A DNA stretch of 64,000 bases, from contig OY760517.1 in assembly GCA_963663615.1 (NCBI GenBank), forward strand, positions 3,224,001 to 3,288,000, in the 5' to 3' direction. The notes beneath the pieces are model-generated. The model was given only the letters and a program-made list of their open reading frames with translations, searched no databases and was not told the DNA's origin. How positions within the stretch are numbered: position 1 is the first letter of the stretch; each line of letters opens with the position of its first letter. A program made the position numbers and the translations under genes. This document shows, piece by piece, positions 59,333 through 64,000 of the stretch. The stretch comes from G963663615 sp963663615. GTDB taxonomy: Bacteria > Bacteroidota > Ignavibacteria > Ignavibacteriales > Melioribacteraceae.

Positions 59333-59345
59333 GTCCCGGCGGGAC
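59333..59345 (-). repeat. REP-like palindrome, inverted relative
   Basis: GTCCCGGCGGGAC with the reverse flank CTATAAACATTTC on the left, matching the element at 58797 in opposite orientation. Confidence 0.65.
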
Positions 59346-59370
59346 TTACGGCAGCACATAGCACAACACT

Positions 59371-59472
59371 ACTCAACTGCTATGCAGTATTAATTCCTTT
59401 TGCCGATTCAATGCTACACAAGAGTAACTGCTACGCTATATTAAAGAATAACGGCAGGAAACACTCCTGCCC
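59371..59472 (-). repeat. dispersed ~100-bp repeat, copy 2 (inverted)
   Basis: Reverse complement of the 55202-55301 repeat with scattered changes. Blocks in common: GGGCAGGAGT, GCGTAGC, TTACTCTTGTGTA, GGAATTAA, ACTG and CAGTT. Confidence 0.75.
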
Positions 59473-59508
59473 AAAGAAACTTAACAGGCAGGCATTATTA
59501 ACAAGAAA

Positions 59509-59540
59509 GGGCGATTCCCCAAACTTACGGAGTATCGCCC
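59509..59540. repeat. GGGCGAT...ATCGCCC palindromic repeat
   Basis: GGGCGAT (59509-59515) and ATCGCCC (59534-59540) followed by CTACGAAAT. A relative lies at 63777-63800 (GGGCGA...TCGCCCCTAC), and the T9SS gene terminators at 9621 and 10988 share its stem. Confidence 0.65.
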
Positions 59541-59573
59541 CTACGAAATTTTGTAAATATGCAAAACTATATT

Positions 59574-62195
59574 TTAAGCCAAATCTTTAAGTATTACCTT
59601 CAACTTTTCAAGCGAACTTGTCCAGTCATGCTGTTTTGCTTTTTCTCGTTCAACAACTTCAGCAGGTGCATTGTTAACAAACTTTTCGTTTGAAAGTTTC
59701 TTCTCAACACCTTTTAACACTCCTTCAAGACGTGCAATTTCTTTTTCAACTCGGGCTTTCTCAACATCAAGATCAATCAATCCTTCAAGTGGAATATATA
59801 TTTCGCAGTCGGTTACAACTGATGACGCTGATGCACCCGGTTTGGTAACATCCGGACCAGCAACAATTTCTTCAGCTTTAACTAATGCCTTAATATAATC
59901 TCTCTGAACATCGGTAATTGCTTCAGTCTTTAAATGCACATTCAAAATTTTGGAAGGAGCAATATTCATTTCGCCGCGAATATTACGAATAGCCGTAACA
60001 ATTTTCTGAACAAAATCTATTTGCGCTTCGGCATCTCGATCAATAAGATCATCGCTTGCTTCCGGCATGTCAGTAACCATAATGGCTTTATCTGCTTTTT
60101 CAAATGGTAGCAGACTGTAAATTTCTTCTGTAATATATGGCATTACAGGATGAAGTATTTTAAGCATATCGCCAAACAGCTTTATTGCACGCGAAAGTAC
60201 GGCACTTTTTTCTTCCTCAGTTCCTGTGTAAAGGCGTTTTTTAGAAAGCTCAATATACCAGTCGCAGAAATCGTTCCATATATATGAATAGATTAGTTTT
60301 ACAGAACCGTTGATATCAAAATCATCCATTGCCTTGTTTAGCTTAACAAGTGTATCGTTAAAACGTGATAGTATCCATTTATCACTAAAATCAAGATGTT
60401 TATCAACAAGACTAAAATCGAGTTTAATCTTTTCTGTATTCATTAGCAGGTATCTACCCGCATTCCATATTTTATTGGCGAAGTTTCTTCCTATTTCACA
60501 TTTTTCAACATCGAATAGCACATCCTGACCAAGTGGGGCAATATATAGGATGGTAAAACGCAAAGCGTCTGCACCGTAATCGCTAATAACATCAAGCGGA
60601 TCTGGTGAGTTACCGAGCGATTTACTCATTTTGCGACCCTTACCATCGCGTATAATACTGGTAAAGTAAACATCCTTAAATGGTATCTCTTTTTTATATT
60701 CCATACCAGCCATAATCATACGTGCAACCCAGAAGAATATAATATCGGGTGCAGTTACAAGCAGATTTGTAGGATAATAGTAGTTTTGTTCTTCTTCGGT
60801 TGTAAAAACATCGTGTGCCCAAAGCCAGCTTGAAGCCCAGGTATCGAGTACATCCTCTTCCTGTCTCCAGTTTTCAGGGTCTTTTGGCGGAGTAGTTTCA
60901 CAATGCATTTCACCAGTTTCCTTGTGATACCATACTGGTATGCGGTGACCCCACCATAACTGACGCGAAATACACCAGTCACGTATATTTTCCATCCAGT
61001 GATTGTATGTTTTAACCCAGTGAGCAGGATGAAAATTAACCTTTCCATCGTTAACAACTTCAAGCGATGGTTTAATCAAATCGTCCATTTTCATGAACCA
61101 CTGTTCCGAAAGATATGGCTCAATTGGTACACCACCACGTTCGCTATACCCAACCTTGTTTGTATAATCTTCTATTTTTTCAACCAGTCCAAGTTCTTCA
61201 AACTGTTTAACAATCATTTTACGCATTTCGTAACGATCTTTACCCCTGTACTCTTCAGGAGTATTTTCATTACCAGTTGCATCCGGATGCAATGTATTGA
61301 TAAACTTAAGATCATGACGTTTACCCATTTCGTAGTCATTAACATCATGAGCCGGAGTAATCTTAACACAACCGGTACCAAATTCCATTTCCACATAATC
61401 ATCGGCAATAATTGGTATTTCCCTGTTAACTATTGGAAGCATGATAGTTTTGCCAACAAGGTGCTTGTAACGTTCATCATCAGGATGAACTGCAACTGCG
61501 GTATCTCCCAACATAGTTTCGGGACGTGTAGTTGCTATTACCAAATAATCATCAGTACCAGTTATTGGATAACGGAAATGCCACAACTTGCCATTTACCT
61601 GCTTAAAGATAACTTCCTCATCAGAAATAGCCGATTTTGATACCGGACACCAGTTTACCATGCGGTGACCTTTATATATCATACCTTTTTTATACAGGTC
61701 AACAAAAACTTCAATAACTTTCTGGTAGTAATGGTCATCCATTGTAAAACGTTCACGTTTCCAGTCGCAGCTAACACCAAGTTTGCGTAACTGACTAATA
61801 ATTATACCACCGTACTTTTCAGTCCATTCCCAGCAATATTTAAGGAATTCATCTCGACTAAGCGAATGTTTGTCAATACCACGTTCCTGAAGCATTTTAA
61901 CCACTTTGGATTCGGTAGCAATAGAAGCATGATCAGTACCAGGTACCCAACATGCATTAAAACCCTTCATTCGTTTAAAGCGAATATAAACATCCTGAAT
62001 AGTATTATTAAGAATATGACCAAGATGAAGCATACCGGTAACATTCGGGGGTGGAATTACAATAGTATAAGGTTCTTTTGAATCATCTACCTCTGAATGA
62101 AAAAGATCATTCTCCTCCCAGAACTTGTACCATTTGTCTTCAACATCCTGCGGATTATAAGCTTTTGGAATATCATTAACGGAAACGGCTGACAT
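59574..62195 (-). CDS. valS: valyl-tRNA synthetase
   Basis: 873 residues from ATG 62195; a 5-codon TTG extension is unlikely. Class I motifs: PPPNVTGMLHLGHILNNTIQD (HIGH variant HLGH), the editing domain with ATTRPETMLGDTAVAVHP, GRKMSKSLGNSPDPLDV (KMSKS), and the C-terminal coiled coil (EKARVEKEIARLEGVLKGVE). It charges tRNA-Val. A single-gene unit with repeats on both sides. Confidence 0.97.
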   Translation of the reverse strand: MSAVSVNDIPKAYNPQDVEDKWYKFWEENDLFHSEVDDSKEPYTIVIPPPNVTGMLHLGHILNNTIQDVYIRFKRMKGFNACWVPGTDHASIATESKVVKMLQERGIDKHSLSRDEFLKYCWEWTEKYGGIIISQLRKLGVSCDWKRERFTMDDHYYQKVIEVFVDLYKKGMIYKGHRMVNWCPVSKSAISDEEVIFKQVNGKLWHFRYPITGTDDYLVIATTRPETMLGDTAVAVHPDDERYKHLVGKTIMLPIVNREIPIIADDYVEMEFGTGCVKITPAHDVNDYEMGKRHDLKFINTLHPDATGNENTPEEYRGKDRYEMRKMIVKQFEELGLVEKIEDYTNKVGYSERGGVPIEPYLSEQWFMKMDDLIKPSLEVVNDGKVNFHPAHWVKTYNHWMENIRDWCISRQLWWGHRIPVWYHKETGEMHCETTPPKDPENWRQEEDVLDTWASSWLWAHDVFTTEEEQNYYYPTNLLVTAPDIIFFWVARMIMAGMEYKKEIPFKDVYFTSIIRDGKGRKMSKSLGNSPDPLDVISDYGADALRFTILYIAPLGQDVLFDVEKCEIGRNFANKIWNAGRYLLMNTEKIKLDFSLVDKHLDFSDKWILSRFNDTLVKLNKAMDDFDINGSVKLIYSYIWNDFCDWYIELSKKRLYTGTEEEKSAVLSRAIKLFGDMLKILHPVMPYITEEIYSLLPFEKADKAIMVTDMPEASDDLIDRDAEAQIDFVQKIVTAIRNIRGEMNIAPSKILNVHLKTEAITDVQRDYIKALVKAEEIVAGPDVTKPGASASSVVTDCEIYIPLEGLIDLDVEKARVEKEIARLEGVLKGVEKKLSNEKFVNNAPAEVVEREKAKQHDWTSSLEKLKVILKDLA

Positions 62196-62508
62196 AACAC
62201 TCTCTATCAATTTATTGCAAATTCAATCCGTAAAAATAATAAATAGAGCACTTTATTCATAATGGAATATAAAAACCCATTAATAAATAGACTACCCAAC
62301 AACAATCCCGGGATATGCCTATGAATTCATTCATAGCATATCCTGCGACCCCAGCCCGAAGATTTATCTGCGGGATAAATTCATCCCTCCATAAATCAAT
62401 CAGGGACTTCAACCATCACCACAGAGAACTCATCCATCAAACAGTCATGGACTCTCCATCATCCAACTGCCCACCCCCTCCTTGTTTATTAGCAGGGAAG
62501 TTTTCGCC
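62196..62508. other. 313-bp intergenic region with palindromic repeat
   Basis: Between valS and the lactonase stop. Holds a structured element at 62308-62400 (see repeat) and no gene. Confidence 0.6.
62308..62400. repeat. compound palindromic element
   Basis: GGATATGC and GCATATCC (62311-62318, 62336-62343) enclose TATGAA-TTCA-TTCATA, giving a stem of about 14 bp with one bulged base. A second structure follows: GATTTATC, GGGATAAATTC and ATAAATC. The CCAGCCCGAAGATTTATC block between looks like part of the same unit. Confidence 0.6.
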
Positions 62509-63597
62509 TTAAAATACCAAACATACAGGTGTTGGTGCGGTAATTTCATCAACGTAGGTTAACATACCTGTTGTTTTGTCGCGTTTATAGGATACAATAT
62601 TATCTGTCTTTTGGTTGGCTACCAAAACGTAATTTTCATCCGGAGTTAGGGTAAAGTTGCGAGGCCAACTACCTCTTACGCTTTCCGTACCTTTTAATGT
62701 TAATGTACCGTTTGATTTATTTACTTCCAGAATTGAAATGCTGTTATCACCACGATTTGAAGCATATACAAATCTGCCATCTGATGAGATGTGAATGTCA
62801 CCGCAAAAACTGGCACCATCAAATTCTGCAGGTAAAGAACTTGCAGATTCACCCAAATAATGTTCGCCTTTTTCTTTTAATACAAGTGTAATTGTGCTGT
62901 TGAGTTCGTTAACAACATATATCCATTTCCCATTTGGATGGAAGCATAAATGACGTGGTCCTGCACCATCTTCAAATTTAAGTTTTGCCTGTTCAGCCGG
63001 AACAAGCTTTCCAGCTTTCTCATCAAGTTTTGAGAACCATAATTCGTTAGTACCCAGATCTACAGCTATAACTTCATTGCTTCCGGGAACAAACCAGGCT
63101 GAGTGTGCATGAGGTGCTTTTTGTCTATCAGTAGTACCGTGACCGGTATGCTGCTGCACAGAAAGTAAATCGGAAAGGTTACCATCTTCTTCTACTTTTA
63201 ACAAACCAACATTACCACCAGTATAATTGGCAGTTAAAACATAACCATTATTGTTAACAGCAACAAAACAGGGGTGTGCCCCACCCGAAGACTGTCTGTT
63301 CAAAAGTGTACCAACATTATTCTTTATGCTGTATGATTCAACAGTACCTTCAGCCAGCTCGTTAACAGCTATAAGGTAATTTTTATATGACGCAATAAAC
63401 GAAGGTCCGTTACTTTTGGCAACAAGATTAAGACTATCGAGTTTACCATTAGTATTAATTTTATATTTGTAAATTCCTTCACTATTACCCTCAGTATAAG
63501 TACCAACAAAAAACTCAAAACTTTTACCATTATCCACTTTAGTTTCTCCACAACCAACAATTAATAAAACTACTATTAGAAACAAAAAACGCTTCAT
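62509..63597 (-). CDS. lactonase-family beta-propeller lipoprotein (Pgl-like)
   Basis: 362 residues from ATG 63597 (GGAG 6 bases upstream). Lipobox LIVGC in the first 16 residues. A seven-bladed propeller: FFVGTYTEGNSEGIYKYKI, GGAHPCFVAVNNNGYVLTANYTGGNV, PHAHSAWF, GAGPRHLCFHPNGKWIYVVNELNSTI, and GSWPRNFTLTPDENYVLVANQKTDNIV. Matches the 6-phosphogluconolactonase / YbhE-type family; here exported and lipidated, so an extracytoplasmic lactone substrate is more likely than 6-phosphogluconolactone. Confidence 0.9.
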   Translation of the reverse strand: MKRFLFLIVVLLIVGCGETKVDNGKSFEFFVGTYTEGNSEGIYKYKINTNGKLDSLNLVAKSNGPSFIASYKNYLIAVNELAEGTVESYSIKNNVGTLLNRQSSGGAHPCFVAVNNNGYVLTANYTGGNVGLLKVEEDGNLSDLLSVQQHTGHGTTDRQKAPHAHSAWFVPGSNEVIAVDLGTNELWFSKLDEKAGKLVPAEQAKLKFEDGAGPRHLCFHPNGKWIYVVNELNSTITLVLKEKGEHYLGESASSLPAEFDGASFCGDIHISSDGRFVYASNRGDNSISILEVNKSNGTLTLKGTESVRGSWPRNFTLTPDENYVLVANQKTDNIVSYKRDKTTGMLTYVDEITAPTPVCLVF

Positions 63598-63719
63598 TGC
63601 AACTCCAATTTGTTTTGATATAAAAATAACAGAATAAAAGGGAAACATCAAAATAGAAGGATAAATAATCTGGAAAAACTCTCGTGTAATTACCACCCAA
63701 ATGGAGTGCCTTCACTGTC

Positions 63720-63733
63720 GGCAGAGGGCTGCC
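63720..63733. repeat. GGCAG-AGGG-CTGCC palindrome
   Basis: A 5-bp stem with flanks CACTGTC and AACCTAC. Resembles the dispersed REP class rather than a terminator, having no T-run. Confidence 0.5.
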
Positions 63734-63776
63734 AACCTACATATTCCAACACCTATTCCGTCTTTAAAACAAGTAA

Positions 63777-63800
63777 GGGCGACCCATTTAGAATCGCCCC
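63777..63800. repeat. GGGCGA...TCGCCC repeat
   Basis: GGGCGACCC, a short loop, and GAATCGCCCCTAC. Same family as the element at 59509. Confidence 0.6.
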
Positions 63801-63828
63801 TACAAAAATATATATTTCTCTTTAAAAG

Positions 63829-63863
63829 TCCCTCCCATTATAGGGGAGGGATTTAGGGAGAGG
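63829..63863. repeat. CCTCCC...GGGAGG repeat or terminator
   Basis: CCTCCC (63831-63836) pairs with GGGAGG (63844-63849), followed by GATTTAGGGAGAGG. It lies just after the stop of the partial minus-strand gene and could end its transcript, having AAAGTC then TTT on the minus strand only weakly. Confidence 0.5.
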
Positions 63864-63865
63864 TA

Positions 63866-64000
63866 TTATTTCATTAGCATCATTTTCTTTGTATCAACAA
63901 AGTTGCTACCATCAACACCCTGTGCAGAGATATGATAAATATACATACCACTTGCAAGTGCAGATGCGTTAAAGTTTACAGACTGTACACCAGCAGCAAA
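63866..64000 (-). CDS. C-terminal end of a T9SS-secreted protein (partial)
   Basis: The last 44 codons of a gene that enters from the right edge. They read as a T9SS type A C-terminal domain: VNFNASALASGMYIYHIS, then VDTKKMMLMK and stop. The same TRKMMLIK-type ending closes the genes at 7029 and 9837. The rest of the protein is outside the window, so the function is unknown. Confidence 0.88.
   Translation of the reverse strand, partial: FAAGVQSVNFNASALASGMYIYHISAQGVDGSNFVDTKKMMLMK

Larger units (their letters stand above)
58735..59573. other. 839-bp repeat-rich region without a gene
   Basis: Holds at least six palindromic repeats: CAGGAG-AATT-CTCCTG (58757), GTCCC-GGA-GGGAC-like elements (58797, 58848, 59333), a 133-bp imperfect palindrome (58938-59070), the inverted copy of the 55202 repeat (59371-59472) and GGGCGAT...ATCGCCC (59509-59540). 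Short minus-strand frames here lack family motifs and are unlikely to be genes. Confidence 0.7.
63598..63865. other. repeat-filled spacer before the partial T9SS gene
   Basis: 268 bases holding three palindromic repeats (63720, 63777, 63829) and no gene. Confidence 0.6.

Noticed and set aside
59300..59590. 96-codon plus-strand frame
   Set aside because: Runs through three dispersed repeats and into the valS end; no domain.
1..64000. CRISPR array, tRNA or rRNA genes
   Set aside because: No spaced identical repeats of CRISPR type and no cloverleaf or rRNA-like sequence were recognised by eye; a tRNA scan could change this.

Overview
The window looks like a chromosomal segment of a low-GC member of the Ignavibacteria / Bacteroidota-Chlorobi lineage. 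The main reasons are secreted proteins ending in a type IX secretion (T9SS) sorting domain with the SQNYPNPFNPST motif (7029-9548, 9837-10916, and a partial one at the right edge), an NAD-linked hydrogenase operon next to the redox repressor Rex, and the overall gene set. This placement is inference from family knowledge; there is no rRNA gene in the window.

Layout, left to right. (1) 1-3666, minus strand: rex, a small unknown gene, hydC, hydB and the first codons of hydA, a redox-controlled electron-bifurcating hydrogenase operon. (2) 4198-15857: amino-acid enzymes (threonine/serine dehydratase with a TetR-type regulator, isoaspartyl peptidase, ilvE), two lamin-tail-domain T9SS proteins sharing an almost identical 607-bp 3' end, a nitroreductase, an orphan MlaE-type permease and an alkaline phosphatase. 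ilvE is preceded by a leader that looks like a branched-chain amino acid attenuator: promoter, 19-codon Leu/Ile/Val-rich peptide, terminator hairpin. (3) 16486-27911: a compact phage-derived island with Mu-type terminase, portal, gp36-like protein, protease/scaffold and capsid genes, a LexA-like repressor, a membrane-anchored lysozyme-like enzyme and a gene-transfer-agent-like head-spike pair, but no recognisable tail, transposase or integrase gene. (4) 27924-40879: histidine kinase, purA, and a large partner-switching cluster (two STAS proteins, one RsbW-type kinase, three different SpoIIE/RsbU phosphatases, an ECF sigma factor with a membrane partner). (5) 40995-52071, minus strand: housekeeping block secD-secF, rpsF-ssb-rpsR-rplI, hppA, prs-rplY-pth, and a fatty acyl-CoA ligase. 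(6) 52307-64000: gene remnants, a bifunctional-nuclease-family gene, etfBA, GH30 and GH5 lipoprotein glycosidases, a DUF1579 protein, valS, a lactonase-type beta-propeller lipoprotein, and a partial T9SS protein. Intergenic DNA here is full of short palindromic repeats of several families, some recurring in inverted orientation kilobases apart.

Most genes are intact and closely packed, often with 1-4 base stop/start overlaps and good Shine-Dalgarno sequences. I saw no tRNA, rRNA or CRISPR. The parts most worth following up are the tailless capsid island, the ilvE leader, the three-phosphatase partner-switching cluster and the repeat families.
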